NCBI RefSeq assembly: GCF_004118675.1
Contig: NZ_SDHZ01000001.1
Span: 496,001 to 560,000 of the forward strand
Direction: 5' to 3'
Source of the DNA: Filimonas effusa
GTDB lineage: Bacteria; Bacteroidota; Bacteroidia; Chitinophagales; Chitinophagaceae
DNA length: 64,000 bases
Shown here: piece by piece, positions 42,670 through 51,653 of the stretch
How positions within the stretch are numbered: the first letter of the stretch is position 1
Layout of the letters: each line of letters opens with the position of its first letter
The notes under the pieces: model-generated
Seen by the model: the letters and a program-made list of their open reading frames with translations, nothing else
Database searches by the model: none
Told to the model about the DNA's origin: nothing
Made by a program: the position numbers and the translations under genes

Positions 42670-44448
42670 TTAGTTATAGCTCACATTCAGGATCTCCTGG
42701 CGGTAGCGGTCGAGGATGGCTGATTTGGTAATAAAGCCTGCCCATTCGCCTTCTTCCGTTACTACTGCGAGTGTATGGGTATTACTTTGTTCAAAAGCAT
42801 ATAAGGCTGTTTCTACATCATCGTTGATGCTGAGAAACCGGGGTTTGATCATGACGTCTGCTGCTCTTGTATGCAGGTTTCTATTGAGGTCGTCGATCAT
42901 AAGTGATTTGATATCATTTAGATAGATGACGCCAGCTAATTTTTTATTTTCATTGATGACTGCGTATACATCTTTCTGATCGCGGCTAATCTGTTTCGCG
43001 ATTTCGGGAAGGCTGGTGTTCAAGTTAAATTGGAGGTACGACCTGTCGATGATATGTGCCAATTCGAGGCGGCTTAACATGAATTTATCGCGATCGCTTG
43101 GATTGAGGCGGCTGCTAAGGGAGAGTTTTTTCATTTCCATAGACAGGGGTTCAAATGATTTCACCACAAAGAAACTGATGGCAGCAACGAGCATCAACGG
43201 GATAATCAAGGAATAGCCGCCGGTTATTTCGGCGCTAAGGAAGATGGCTGTAAGCGGGGCGAAAAATACACCACTGAGCATACCTGCCATACCTGCTACC
43301 ACGAAATTAGCGGTTGGCACGTCTTCGTATCCCATGAGGACGAACAGACGGGCGATGACAAAACCCAGTACGCCACCTATAAAGAGGGCGGGGGCGAAGC
43401 TGCCGCCATTGCCGCCGCCTTGTACTGTAAAGGCGGTTGCAAAGACCTTGAAAAGGATAACACCTACCAGGAATAACAATAACGCCCAGTTGGAATTGAA
43501 ATGATTTAACAGGAAGGAGTTGCTGTGCAGGCGATTGTTATCGGCAAGGAGTTTTATGATATGGTAGCCTTCGCCAAACAGGGGTGGAAAGCAGAAGATA
43601 AGCACTGCCAGCAGCAATGAGCCCCATAGCCAGCGTTGCATGGCGCCCCGCATATGTGCAAACCTGTGTTCCAGCCAGGTATAAACCCGTGTATAGTACA
43701 ACGCGGTTAACCCGCAGAAGACACCAATGACCACATAGAATAAAGTATTGTTGTAGTTGAATGCATGTAAGTTGTTGAAAGAGAGCAAGATGTTGTCTCC
43801 CAGGATGATGCGTGCCAGCAGTGCGCCGGTTGCGGCGGAGATGATGAGGGGGATGAAGGTAGTGATGGTAATATCGATCATCAGCACCTCGAGGGCAAAT
43901 AAGACACCTGCAATAGGGGCACTGAATGCCGATGCGATACCTGCAGCGATGCCACAGGCCAGCAGGACGGTCTTTTCGCGGTATGGCAGGTAAGAAAGTT
44001 TACCAAAATTGGATCCTATGGCGGCGCCGGTGGCTACCATGGGTGATTCCAGGCCGGCAGAGCCTCCGAGTCCCACGGTGATACTGCTGGTCACAATATG
44101 GGAATAAACCTGGCTAACGGGGAGGTTGGCGTTGTCTTTGGCTATGGCGTAAACGATCTTATCGTTGCCTTTGAGAAAATCCTTTTTGAAGAAGCGATGG
44201 ATAAAGAAGGCACTTAATCCAATGCCGGCGATGGGCATCAATACCTGGTACCACATTACGTTACCTGGGGCTGTATGGGAGAAGAAGGTTTCTTCCAAAT
44301 GAAAGACCAGGAGTTTGAGCGCTACTGCGGCCAGGCTGGCTGCGGCGCCGACAATAATACAGGCAAAAAGCAGGAACTGCCGTTCTGTTAGCTTCTCTTT
44401 AATATAGGTAATTCCTTTGCGGATGTACTTATGGAAAAAACGGATCAT
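42670..44448 (-). CDS. CLC-type chloride channel/transporter with C-terminal CBS pair
   Basis: A 592-residue membrane protein. About ten or more helices fill residues 20-420, followed by two CBS domains (about 455-510 and 530-585: YAVINENKKLAGVIYLNDIK, split; VMIKPRFLSINDDVETAL). The gating-glutamate motif is present as GSAGLESP, and the GxFxP motif as GGSFAPALFIGG. The usual N-terminal GSGIP motif is not apparent; the equivalent stretch reads KGNDKIVYAI. After the FSAPIAGVLFALE motif the next residue is Val where the E. coli antiporter has the internal proton Glu. It is most likely a chloride/fluoride or anion channel-like member. Confidence 0.92.
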   Translation of the reverse strand: MIRFFHKYIRKGITYIKEKLTERQFLLFACIIVGAAASLAAVALKLLVFHLEETFFSHTAPGNVMWYQVLMPIAGIGLSAFFIHRFFKKDFLKGNDKIVYAIAKDNANLPVSQVYSHIVTSSITVGLGGSAGLESPMVATGAAIGSNFGKLSYLPYREKTVLLACGIAAGIASAFSAPIAGVLFALEVLMIDITITTFIPLIISAATGALLARIILGDNILLSFNNLHAFNYNNTLFYVVIGVFCGLTALYYTRVYTWLEHRFAHMRGAMQRWLWGSLLLAVLIFCFPPLFGEGYHIIKLLADNNRLHSNSFLLNHFNSNWALLLFLVGVILFKVFATAFTVQGGGNGGSFAPALFIGGVLGFVIARLFVLMGYEDVPTANFVVAGMAGMLSGVFFAPLTAIFLSAEITGGYSLIIPLMLVAAISFFVVKSFEPLSMEMKKLSLSSRLNPSDRDKFMLSRLELAHIIDRSYLQFNLNTSLPEIAKQISRDQKDVYAVINENKKLAGVIYLNDIKSLMIDDLNRNLHTRAADVMIKPRFLSINDDVETALYAFEQSNTHTLAVVTEEGEWAGFITKSAILDRYRQEILNVSYN

Positions 44449-44660
44449 AGTGCAAGGTAAGGATAGAATGGCAGATGGTGGATAAGGAAGGGAGGTGGCA
44501 GATGAGGAATGGCAGGCAAATAAAGGTGGAGGGGCTTAAGGATGTATTTGGTACACAATGAGATATGCTTTTTCCGGCATGGTTTTGGTGCGGGTATGGA
44601 CTGTTTTACACCATCAGCAGATCATTAACGGACTATGATTAACATTAAAAACAAAAAACC

Positions 44661-45242
44661 ATGAAAAGAAAATTACTCACTCTTGCTGCTGTTCTTATTG
44701 CCGGTATTGGCGTTTCTCAAGCCCAGATCCAAAAAGGAAATGTACTTGTAGGAGGTAACTTGTCGAACCTGTCGTTGGGATTGAATAGTGGAAGTCCTTT
44801 TAGTTTTAATCTTACGCCTAAGGCTGCCTGGTTTGTAAGAGACAATATGGCTTTAGGTGCGTATGTCAATTTTGGACTTGAGACTTACAAGGGGAAAGGG
44901 GGCAGTGATGTTTCCTATGGTGTAGGTGCTTTGGGCCGTTACTATGCAAATGACGCGAGTATTAATTTATTAAAACATTCCCGTTTCTTCCTGGAGGCAA
45001 ATGTTGGTATTGAAGGTGAGAACTATGTAGGCAGCGGCAGCACCAATGGCCTGGGTATTGGCTTTGGTCCTGGTATCGCTTATTTCATTACGCCTAACAT
45101 TGGGTTGGAGACATTGCTGAAGTATAACGGTATCGTTGGTTTTGGCGACAGGGTTACCAGTCATGCGCTTAACCTGAATATTGGTTTCCAGATCTATCTT
45201 CCTTCCAGCCGTATTAAAAGCACCATCGACAGGGAGCGCTAG
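44661..45242 (+). CDS. Outer-membrane beta-barrel protein, small porin-like
   Basis: A 193-residue protein with a signal peptide (ending VSQAQ, about 22). The mature part is a series of alternating amphipathic strands (VLVGGNLSNLSLGL, FSFNLTPKAAWFV, MALGAYVNFGLE, FFLEANVGIEG, GLGIGFGPGIAYFI, HALNLNIGFQIYL) typical of eight-stranded OmpA/OmpW-like barrels. Ligand or function is unknown. It lies alone, with a segment of degenerate short repeats and a strong terminator downstream. Confidence 0.85.
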   Translation: MKRKLLTLAAVLIAGIGVSQAQIQKGNVLVGGNLSNLSLGLNSGSPFSFNLTPKAAWFVRDNMALGAYVNFGLETYKGKGGSDVSYGVGALGRYYANDASINLLKHSRFFLEANVGIEGENYVGSGSTNGLGIGFGPGIAYFITPNIGLETLLKYNGIVGFGDRVTSHALNLNIGFQIYLPSSRIKSTIDRER

Positions 45243-45250
45243 TATTCCCT

Positions 45251-45391
45251 GGTTGCAAGAAGTAACGTTATAAGGTTGCAGGAAGCAATGCTTTGGTTGT
45301 AAGAAGCACGTGTAGTTGGCAGCTCCCGGGCTTTGATGGAAGAAGCGGGTATTATAGCTGCGAAAGCACGGTTCCGGTTGTAAAAAGTATT
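45251..45391. repeat. Degenerate short repeats downstream of the barrel gene
   Basis: Four imperfect copies of a GGTTGyAAGAAG-like word begin at 45251, 45274, 45295 and 45376, with spacing of 23, 21 and 81 bp. They lie in the untranslated region between the barrel gene and the terminator. No known repeat family was recognised. Confidence 0.45.
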
Positions 45392-45411
45392 GAGCAAGCT
45401 AAATAGCAAGC

Positions 45412-45440
45412 AAAAAGGAGGCTTCGGGCCTCCTTTTTTT
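45412..45440. terminator. Terminator between the barrel gene and argS
   Basis: An 11-bp stem (45412-45422 with 45428-45438), short TTCGG loop, A run on one side and T run on the other; it can serve both converging genes. Confidence 0.92.
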
Positions 45441-45464
45441 ATTGATCGGTTATTTGCTGTGTTA

Positions 45465-47258
45465 CTACATTTGTTCCGGTACTTCTATTCCCAGCAGCTT
45501 CATGCTGCGTTTAATAACAATAGAGGTAAGCTGGGCCAGCTGAAGGCGTAATGTTTTCTTTTCTTCTGTTTCCGCATTACCAATGGAATGGGCTGCGTAT
45601 AAGGAACTAAAGGTTTTGGATACATTGAAAACAAAGATCGCGATCTTGGACGGATCGTGTTCTGCAGCTGCTTCCTGGATCACAGAAGGGAATTGTTCGA
45701 GCTGTGTCGCCAGTTCTTTTTCCAGTGGCAGCATTGTGTGGCTGTCTTTATTATTTAAATCCCATTGACCGGTGCCTGTGATCTGTTCTTTTCTCAGGAT
45801 GCTTTTGATACGTGCATAAGTATATTGGATGAAGGGGCCGGTGAAGCCATGGGAGTCGATACTTTCTTCGGGGTTGAAGATCATTTTCTTACGTGGATCG
45901 ACCCGCAGTAGGAAGAACTTCAATGCGCTCAGGGCTATTGTTTCGTTCAGCTTTGCTTTTTCGTCGTCGCTGAAGTTTTGCACTTTACCCAGCTGTTCGG
46001 TTTCTTTAGCGGCAGTGCTGATCATTTCAGCTACCAGGTCGTCGGCATCTACTACGGTTCCTTCGCGGCTTTTCATTTTACCGGTAGGTAATTCCACCAT
46101 GCCATAGCTGAGGTGGTAGATACCGTTGGCGGCAGGTAATCCGAGTTTTTGCGCTATCAGCTTCAGTACTTTAAAATGATAGTTTTGTTCATCGCCTACC
46201 ACATAGATGCTTTCATCGCATTTGTACTCTTCATATTTTCTTACGGCGAGGCCAATGTCCTGGGTCATATACACGGCGGTGCCGTCTTTACGCTGTACGA
46301 GTTTTTGATCGAGGCCATCGGCGGTGAGGTCGATCCATACGCTGCCGTCTTCTTTTTTAAAGAAAACGCCTTTTTGGAGGCCTGACTCCACGAGGTCTTT
46401 ACCGAGCAGGTAGGTTTCACTTTCGTAGTAGGTTTTATCGAAGTCGGAGCCTATTTGTTTATAGGTAGCGTCGAAGCCCTGGTAAACCCAGTTGTTCATG
46501 CGCTGCCAGAGTGCGATGACCTCAGGTTTGCCTGCTTCCCAGTCGACCAGCATTTGCTGTGCTGCCTTCATAATGGGCGCTTCTTTCTCTGCTTCTTCTT
46601 TTGCAAGTCCTTTTGCTAGCAGCGCTTCTACTTCTGCTTTATAGATATCGTTAAACTTAACGTAGTAGTCGCCTACAAAGTGGTCTCCTTTTTTGTTGGT
46701 GCTTTCGGGGGTAGCGCCGTTGGCGGTGAGCTGCCATGCGATCATGCTTTTGCAGATATGGATACCGCGGTCGTTGACGATACATGTTTTAACGACCTCG
46801 CTGCCTGCGGCGTTGAGGATAGATGCGATACTCCATCCCAGGAAATTGTTACGGAGGTGTCCGAGGTGGAGGGGTTTGTTGGTATTGGGAGAGGAGTACT
46901 CGACCATTACCTTGCGGTTATTGGGAGAGGCAACGCCAAAGCCTATATTGGTGTGTTGTTCGTGGAGGAACTGCAGCCAGTAGCTATCGGTGAGTTGGAG
47001 GTTGAGGAAGCCTTTGATAATATTAAAGCTATGGAAATGGCCGGGGTATTGTTTCACCAGTTCATTACCGATTGCGTTACCGAGGGCTTCGGGGGATTGT
47101 TTGAGTTGTTTGATAAATCCGAATAATACAATGGTGTAGTCGCCTGTAAATTCCGGTTTTGTGGCATTGATCAGGATAGATTCCGGGTTGGTTTCCTGTT
47201 GATATAACTGTTCAATTACTTTGGCCGTAGCCTCTTTTATTACTGCAACAACGCTCAT
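45465..47258 (-). CDS. argS: Arginyl-tRNA synthetase
   Basis: Class I aminoacyl-tRNA synthetase charging tRNA-Arg, 597 residues. It has the N-terminal Add-1 domain (1-110), the HIGH motif as PLHLGHLRN, a KMSKS-like loop as GKMKSREG, and the DALR anticodon-binding domain at the C-terminus (IQYTYARIKSIL, ending RSMKLLGIEVPEQM). ATG 47258 (MSVVAVIKE) is preferred over a longer frame. It is divergent from gtrA with 49 bp between starts; a -7-like box is at 47279-47286 on the minus strand. Confidence 0.97.
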   Translation of the reverse strand: MSVVAVIKEATAKVIEQLYQQETNPESILINATKPEFTGDYTIVLFGFIKQLKQSPEALGNAIGNELVKQYPGHFHSFNIIKGFLNLQLTDSYWLQFLHEQHTNIGFGVASPNNRKVMVEYSSPNTNKPLHLGHLRNNFLGWSIASILNAAGSEVVKTCIVNDRGIHICKSMIAWQLTANGATPESTNKKGDHFVGDYYVKFNDIYKAEVEALLAKGLAKEEAEKEAPIMKAAQQMLVDWEAGKPEVIALWQRMNNWVYQGFDATYKQIGSDFDKTYYESETYLLGKDLVESGLQKGVFFKKEDGSVWIDLTADGLDQKLVQRKDGTAVYMTQDIGLAVRKYEEYKCDESIYVVGDEQNYHFKVLKLIAQKLGLPAANGIYHLSYGMVELPTGKMKSREGTVVDADDLVAEMISTAAKETEQLGKVQNFSDDEKAKLNETIALSALKFFLLRVDPRKKMIFNPEESIDSHGFTGPFIQYTYARIKSILRKEQITGTGQWDLNNKDSHTMLPLEKELATQLEQFPSVIQEAAAEHDPSKIAIFVFNVSKTFSSLYAAHSIGNAETEEKKTLRLQLAQLTSIVIKRSMKLLGIEVPEQM

Positions 47259-47269
47259 ACTATTCGTAA

Positions 47270-47298
47270 TTTGGGTGGCAAAAATAATATTAACTTTG
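47270..47298 (+). promoter_or_regulatory. Candidate gtrA promoter
   Basis: TTTG at 47270-47273, 17 bp, then TAACTTTG at 47291-47298 fits TTG-N17-23-TAnnTTTG. The -7 box ends 9 nt before the ATG at 47308, giving a very short leader. Confidence 0.6.
47279..47286 (-). promoter_or_regulatory. Candidate -7 element for argS
   Basis: Reads TATTTTTG on the minus strand, 20 nt before the argS ATG, and lies inside the gtrA promoter spacer. The two divergent promoters therefore overlap. Confidence 0.45.
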
Positions 47299-47307
47299 CC
47301 GCCATTC

Positions 47308-47844
47308 ATGAAAAAGGTGCATCATTTACTGAAACGGTCTATTTTACAGTTGATAGATTCTTTTTATCCCTGGTTCCGGCGGCTGATGCCATTGGAGACG
47401 TTCCGGTATGCTGCCTGCGGGGGAGGCAATACTTTGCTGAACCTGGCCATTTACGTATTCTCGCTGCATTTTATCTTTGACAAGCAGGTGTTTCATGTCC
47501 CTTTTCTGCCATTGGCCTTTGAGCCGCATATTGCAGCTTACCTGCTGGCTTTTTTTGTCACTTTTCCTTCGGGTTTTTACCTGAGCATGTTCGTGGTATT
47601 TCCAGAATCGGCATTAAGGCGGCGTATTCAATTATTCCGCTACCTGCTGGTGGTGCTGGCCTGTATGGTGCTGAACTACGGCTTTCTGAAATTATTTGTG
47701 GATTATTTAGGCTGGTATCCTACTCCTTCGATGGTGCTTACCGTTGCGATGGTAGTTTCTTTCAGTTATCTCAGCCAGCGTCATTTCTCGTTCCAGAAAA
47801 AGAAAGAGGGCTTTGGGAAGGCTACCACTACCGAGGTGGATTAA
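47308..47844 (+). CDS. GtrA-family membrane protein
   Basis: A 178-residue protein with four hydrophobic helices and the GtrA signature (FRYAACGGGNTLLNLAIYVF near residue 25, and the final SYLSQRHFSFQ). GtrA-like proteins are thought to flip or help transfer polyprenyl-linked sugars in surface glycan synthesis. No glycosyltransferase is adjacent. The frame extends upstream into argS, but ATG 47308 matches the family and the promoter position. Confidence 0.9.
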   Translation: MKKVHHLLKRSILQLIDSFYPWFRRLMPLETFRYAACGGGNTLLNLAIYVFSLHFIFDKQVFHVPFLPLAFEPHIAAYLLAFFVTFPSGFYLSMFVVFPESALRRRIQLFRYLLVVLACMVLNYGFLKLFVDYLGWYPTPSMVLTVAMVVSFSYLSQRHFSFQKKKEGFGKATTTEVD

Positions 47845-47908
47845 GGAGCGGGGCCATTTTGCGTAAAACTGCATTTAAAGGAAAAAGTACCGCTGGGGGA
47901 GGGAGGCA

Positions 47909-47948
47909 AGTGCGATACGAGTGCGATGCAAGTGCGATGTAGGTGCGG
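47909..47948. repeat. Short 10-11 bp direct repeats
   Basis: Four near-identical words of the form AAGTGCGATG follow one another, the last merging with the first 78-bp unit (AGGTGCGGTT). They look like an older or seeding expansion of the same repeat region. Confidence 0.65.
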
Positions 47949-48170
47949 TTATGGTATACTCGTGGTATAGTAATGGGATACCTTATGATATTCCGGCGGA
48001 TTGTGCCAGTTGTAATGTAGGTGCGGTTATGGCATACTCGTGGTATAGTAATAGGATACCTTATGATATTCCGGCTGATTGTGCCAGTTGTAATGTAGGT
48101 GCGGTTATGGTATACTCGTGGTATAGTAATAGGATGCCTTATGATATTCCGGCGGATTGTGCCAGTTGTA
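47937..48170. repeat. Three tandem copies of a 78-bp unit
   Basis: Copies begin at 47937, 48015 and 48093, each starting ATGTAGGTGCGG and ending CCAGTTGTA. They differ at only a few sites. 78 is a multiple of three, so one plus-strand frame stays open and would give three 26-residue repeats (core YSWYSN and DIPADCASC). Most differences change the amino acid and one is silent, so coding is not proven. It may be a variable-number minisatellite or a small repeat protein gene. There are no spacers, so it is not a CRISPR array. Confidence 0.9.
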
Positions 48171-48173
48171 ATA

Positions 48174-48216
48174 AGAAGGGGGCTGAACGGGAAACCGGTT
48201 GGCCCCCTTCTGTTTT
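48174..48216. terminator. Terminator after the 78-bp repeats
   Basis: A 10-bp GC-rich stem (48174-48183 with 48202-48211) with an inner palindrome AACCGGTT and a T run after it. It separates gtrA and the repeats from the convergent dehydrogenase gene. Confidence 0.85.
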
Positions 48217-48226
48217 TATCAACGGA

Positions 48227-49549
48227 CTATTTGCCGGCGGTTACGCTCCATATTGTGTTGGAGGCGTCATCGGCGACCAGCATGGTGCCGTTTTGTAGGA
48301 TGGTGACGCCTACGGGGCGGCCGTACACTTCATTTTCTGCCGCATTGGCAATAAAACCTGTCAGGAAATCTTCGGGCTTGCCGCTGGGTTTGCCGCTTTT
48401 AAATGGAACATATACTATTTTATAACCTACCAGGGAGCTGCGGTTCCAGGAGCCATGCTGACCTATGAAGGCGCCATTATGGTATTTGGAGGGGAAGGCG
48501 TCTTTATCATAAAAGGCGAGGCCCAGGGAGGCGGTGTGTGCGCCCAGGGGCACATCGGGGACTATTGCTTTTGCAACAAGGTCTTGTCTTTCGTTATTCA
48601 TCCTGGGGTCTTTGTTGGCGCCAAAGTAGGAGTAGGGCCATCCGTAGAAGCCGCCTTCCTGAACGGAGGTGAGGTAGTCGGGCACCAGTTCGTCGCCCAG
48701 TTCATCGCGTTCGTTTACGGCTGTCCATAAGGTAGAAGTGCCGGGGGCCCAGCCCATGCCAACCGGGTTGCGCAGGCCGGCGGCAAAGATGCGTTCGCCG
48801 GTTCCATCGGGGTTGATTTCCAGGATATTAGCCCTTCTTATTTCATTTTCCATTCCATGTTCCGCTACATTGGAGCCGGAGCCTACGGAGATATAGATCT
48901 TGGAGCCGTTGCCATTGGCGAGCAGGTTGCGTGTCCAGTGATTATTATAACCGCCTTTGGGGAGGTCGAGGATCTTTTTGGGTTTGCCTGTTATTTTATG
49001 TTTTTCAGGATCGTAGGGATATCTGAGCAGGGCATTGGTGTTGGCCACGTAGAAGAAATTGCCCAAAACAAGCATGCCGAAGGGCTGTTCGAGGTCGCTG
49101 AGGAACACTTCGCTGATATCGGGGATATTATCGCCGGTGGTATCGCGGAAGAGCAGTACGTTGTTGGCGCTGTTGCCGAGGTTCTGTGATTTGGCTTTAC
49201 CTGTTAATTGGGCTCCTACTTTTTTGATGGCGCCGGCGTCGGTGCTGGCCTGGGAAACGAAGATATCGCCGTTGTTGGCCTGGTAGATCCAGCGTGGGTT
49301 ATTGAGGTCTTTTGCGAATATATTAACGGTAAAACCTGAGGGCGCTACGGGTTTTTTATCGGCAGGCCATCCTATTACCTTACAAAATGCATTTTTAGAC
49401 GGGGTGGCATATGGTTCCGGAAGTTTCACTTCTTCGGTTTTGGTTGTAACGGTATCGGCGGGGGTATTGGTTTTGTTCTTATCCCTGGGTTGAGATTGGC
49501 AGGCTATTAAAGTACTGACTGCCAGAAATGACATAAGGGTATATTTCAT
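48227..49549 (-). CDS. Sorbosone/glucose dehydrogenase-like beta-propeller lipoprotein (PQQ-type)
   Basis: A 440-residue lipoprotein (lipobox LIAC, Cys16) with the six-bladed propeller of soluble quinoprotein glucose dehydrogenases. Motifs include VNIFAKDLNNPRWIY, LPKGGYNNHWTRNL, AAGLRNPVGMGWAPGT, ERDELGDELVPDYLT and GQHGSWNRSSLVGYK, which carry the substrate His and calcium/PQQ ligands in relatives. It likely oxidises an aldose in the periplasm if PQQ is available. No PQQ biosynthesis gene is in the window. ATG 49549 is preferred to the longer frame. Confidence 0.9.
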   Translation of the reverse strand: MKYTLMSFLAVSTLIACQSQPRDKNKTNTPADTVTTKTEEVKLPEPYATPSKNAFCKVIGWPADKKPVAPSGFTVNIFAKDLNNPRWIYQANNGDIFVSQASTDAGAIKKVGAQLTGKAKSQNLGNSANNVLLFRDTTGDNIPDISEVFLSDLEQPFGMLVLGNFFYVANTNALLRYPYDPEKHKITGKPKKILDLPKGGYNNHWTRNLLANGNGSKIYISVGSGSNVAEHGMENEIRRANILEINPDGTGERIFAAGLRNPVGMGWAPGTSTLWTAVNERDELGDELVPDYLTSVQEGGFYGWPYSYFGANKDPRMNNERQDLVAKAIVPDVPLGAHTASLGLAFYDKDAFPSKYHNGAFIGQHGSWNRSSLVGYKIVYVPFKSGKPSGKPEDFLTGFIANAAENEVYGRPVGVTILQNGTMLVADDASNTIWSVTAGK

Positions 49550-49697
49550 ATTTGCTCTTTTAGGCTTATGTAACAAGCGTAATGCCATTAATAGGTTGAT
49601 AATATGACATTTTTTCATCCCGCCGACCCATGGCATAATGATTGAGAAACCATACTTGTAAAATTTTGAATACTAACCATTAAAGGAGATCAAGTAT

Positions 49698-51602
49698 ATG
49701 GGAAAGATTATTGGAATTGACCTGGGTACCACAAACAGTTGCGTTGCCGTAATGGAAGGTAACGAGCCTGTGGTAATAGCCAACGATGAAGGTCGCCGTA
49801 CCACCCCATCGGTGGTAGCGTTCCTGAAAAATGGCGAGCGTAAAGTAGGTGATCCTGCAAAGCGCCAGGCTATTACCAACCCGCAGAACACAATTATGAG
49901 TGTGAAGCGTTTTATGGGTCGTCGTTACGACGAGGTGACAGAAGAAATCAGCCATTGGAGCTATAAAGTGGCAAAAGGTGACAATAATACGGTTCGTGTT
50001 GATATAGATGGCAGGTTGTATACTCCACAGGAGATCTCTGCCATGGTGCTTCAGAAAATGAAGAAAACTGCTGAAGACTACCTGGGTCAGGAAGTAACTG
50101 AAGCGGTCATTACTGTACCCGCTTATTTTAATGATGCGCAGCGTCAGGCTACGAAGGAAGCGGGTGAAATTGCGGGTCTGAATGTTCGTCGTATTGTGAA
50201 CGAGCCTACTGCAGCTGCCCTGGCCTATGGTTTGGATAAAGCGGGTAAAGAACAAAAGATCGCCGTATTCGACTTAGGTGGCGGTACATTCGATATTTCG
50301 ATCCTAGACCTGGGTGACGGTGTATTTGAAGTAAAATCTACCAATGGTGATACTCACCTGGGTGGTGACGACTTCGATAAAGTGATCATGGACTGGCTGG
50401 CTGACGAGTTCAAAAAAGAAGAAAACGTAGACCTGCGTAAAGATCCTATGGCTTTACAGCGTTTGAAAGAAGCTGCTGAGAAGGCTAAGGTGGAGTTGTC
50501 TTCTTCTTCAGAAACAGAGATCAACCTGCCTTATGTAACTGCTATCGACGGCGTTCCGAAGCACCTGGTTAAGAAATTAAGCCGTGCCAAATTCGAGCAA
50601 CTGGCCGATAACCTGTTCGAAAGGTGTTTACGTCCTTGTGAAGCTGCGTTGAAAGATGCGGGTTACAGCACTTCCCAGATCGATGAAGTGATCCTGGTGG
50701 GTGGTTCCAGCCGTATTCCTAAAGTACAGGAAATTGTAGAGAAGTTCTTTGGTAAGAAACCCAACAGGAGTGTAAACCCTGATGAGGTGGTAGCTATCGG
50801 AGCTGGTATACAAGGTGCGGTATTGACTGGTGAAGTAAAAGACGTGTTGCTGCTTGACGTTACTCCGTTAAGCCTGGGTATTGAAACAATGGGTGGTGTT
50901 ATGACTACCATGATCCCCAGCAACACGACTATTCCTACCAAGAAATCGGAAGTATATTCTACTGCCAGCGACAACCAGCCTGGTGTACAGATCCATATCT
51001 TACAGGGCGAAAGGCCAATGGCCAGCCAGAACAAGAGCCTGGGTGTATTCAACCTGGATGGTATTCCACCGGCTCCACGTGGTGTTCCTCAGATTGAAGT
51101 GGTGTTCGACATCGATGCCAACGGTATCTTACATGTGAGCGCTAAAGATAAAGGAACTGGTAAAGAGCAGAAGATCCGTATTGAAGCTGGTAGCGGCTTA
51201 AGCAAGGAAGAGATTGAAAAAATGAAAGCTGAAGCGAAAGCCAACGAGGCTACCGATAAGGAAGCCCGTGACAAGGTTGAAAAACTGAACCAGGCTGACA
51301 GCATGATCTTCCAGACTGAAAAGCAACTGAAAGAGTTTGGTGATAAGGTTCCTGCTGATAAAAAGGCGCCTATTGAAGCTGCTTTAGGCAAGCTGAAGGA
51401 AGCGCACAAAACACAGGATCTGGCGCAGATAGAGCCTGCTTTGAACGAGCTGAATGCGGCATGGACTGCAGCCAGCGAAGAAATTTACAAAGCACAGCAA
51501 GAAGGCGGCGGGGCACAACCTGGCGCTGAAGCGAATGCGGGTAATGCAGGTGCCGGTGCAGGTGATACTGTAACCGATGCTGAGTTTGAAGAAGTGAAAT
51601 AA
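49698..51602 (+). CDS. dnaK: Molecular chaperone DnaK (Hsp70)
   Basis: ATP-dependent Hsp70 chaperone of 634 residues. The ATPase domain starts [17 protein letters not shown] and contains the [14 protein letters not shown] and [14 protein letters not shown] blocks. The substrate domain contains [13 protein letters not shown] and the lid is followed by a Gly/Ala-rich tail ending in DAEFEEVK. A clear Shine-Dalgarno AAGGAG (49683-49688) lies 9 nt before the ATG, unusual for this genome and in keeping with high expression. grpE and dnaJ are not adjacent, and no CIRCE element was seen. Confidence 0.98.
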   Translation: MGKIIGIDLGTTNSCVAVMEGNEPVVIANDEGRRTTPSVVAFLKNGERKVGDPAKRQAITNPQNTIMSVKRFMGRRYDEVTEEISHWSYKVAKGDNNTVRVDIDGRLYTPQEISAMVLQKMKKTAEDYLGQEVTEAVITVPAYFNDAQRQATKEAGEIAGLNVRRIVNEPTAAALAYGLDKAGKEQKIAVFDLGGGTFDISILDLGDGVFEVKSTNGDTHLGGDDFDKVIMDWLADEFKKEENVDLRKDPMALQRLKEAAEKAKVELSSSSETEINLPYVTAIDGVPKHLVKKLSRAKFEQLADNLFERCLRPCEAALKDAGYSTSQIDEVILVGGSSRIPKVQEIVEKFFGKKPNRSVNPDEVVAIGAGIQGAVLTGEVKDVLLLDVTPLSLGIETMGGVMTTMIPSNTTIPTKKSEVYSTASDNQPGVQIHILQGERPMASQNKSLGVFNLDGIPPAPRGVPQIEVVFDIDANGILHVSAKDKGTGKEQKIRIEAGSGLSKEEIEKMKAEAKANEATDKEARDKVEKLNQADSMIFQTEKQLKEFGDKVPADKKAPIEAALGKLKEAHKTQDLAQIEPALNELNAAWTAASEEIYKAQQEGGGAQPGAEANAGNAGAGAGDTVTDAEFEEVK

Positions 51603-51622
51603 GCTTCGCGCTTATATAATTG

Positions 51623-51652
51623 AAAAGCCCTGGCGATAGCCGGGGCTTTTTT
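51623..51652 (+). terminator. Terminator after dnaK
   Basis: An 8-bp stem extended by four inner pairs (51623-51634 with 51639-51650), a GATA loop and a T run. It is 20 nt after the dnaK stop. Confidence 0.92.
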
Positions 51653-51653
51653 G

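Larger units (their letters stand above)
47845..48226. other. 382-bp intergenic region with tandem repeats and a terminator
   Basis: Begins with about 70 bp of structureless sequence, then a run of 10-11 bp GTGCGAT-type repeats (about 47909-47936), three 78-bp tandem repeats (47937-48170) and a terminator (48174-48216). A GTG-started open frame (47921-48298) runs through the repeats but no known protein family is apparent. Confidence 0.8.

Noticed and set aside
44478-44485. A DnaA-box-like sequence (one mismatch from TTATCCACA on the minus strand) as evidence of an origin
   Set aside because: Only one copy was noticed, in a low-complexity intergenic stretch; an origin would show a cluster.
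47937-48170. CRISPR array
   Set aside because: Repeats are head-to-tail 78-bp units with no unique spacers and no cas genes nearby.
47921-48298. Open frame through the 78-bp repeats as a protein gene
   Set aside because: It starts at GTG, its end overlaps the dehydrogenase gene antisense, and the changes between copies do not show protein-level constraint. Kept as a repeat and a finding, not as a CDS.
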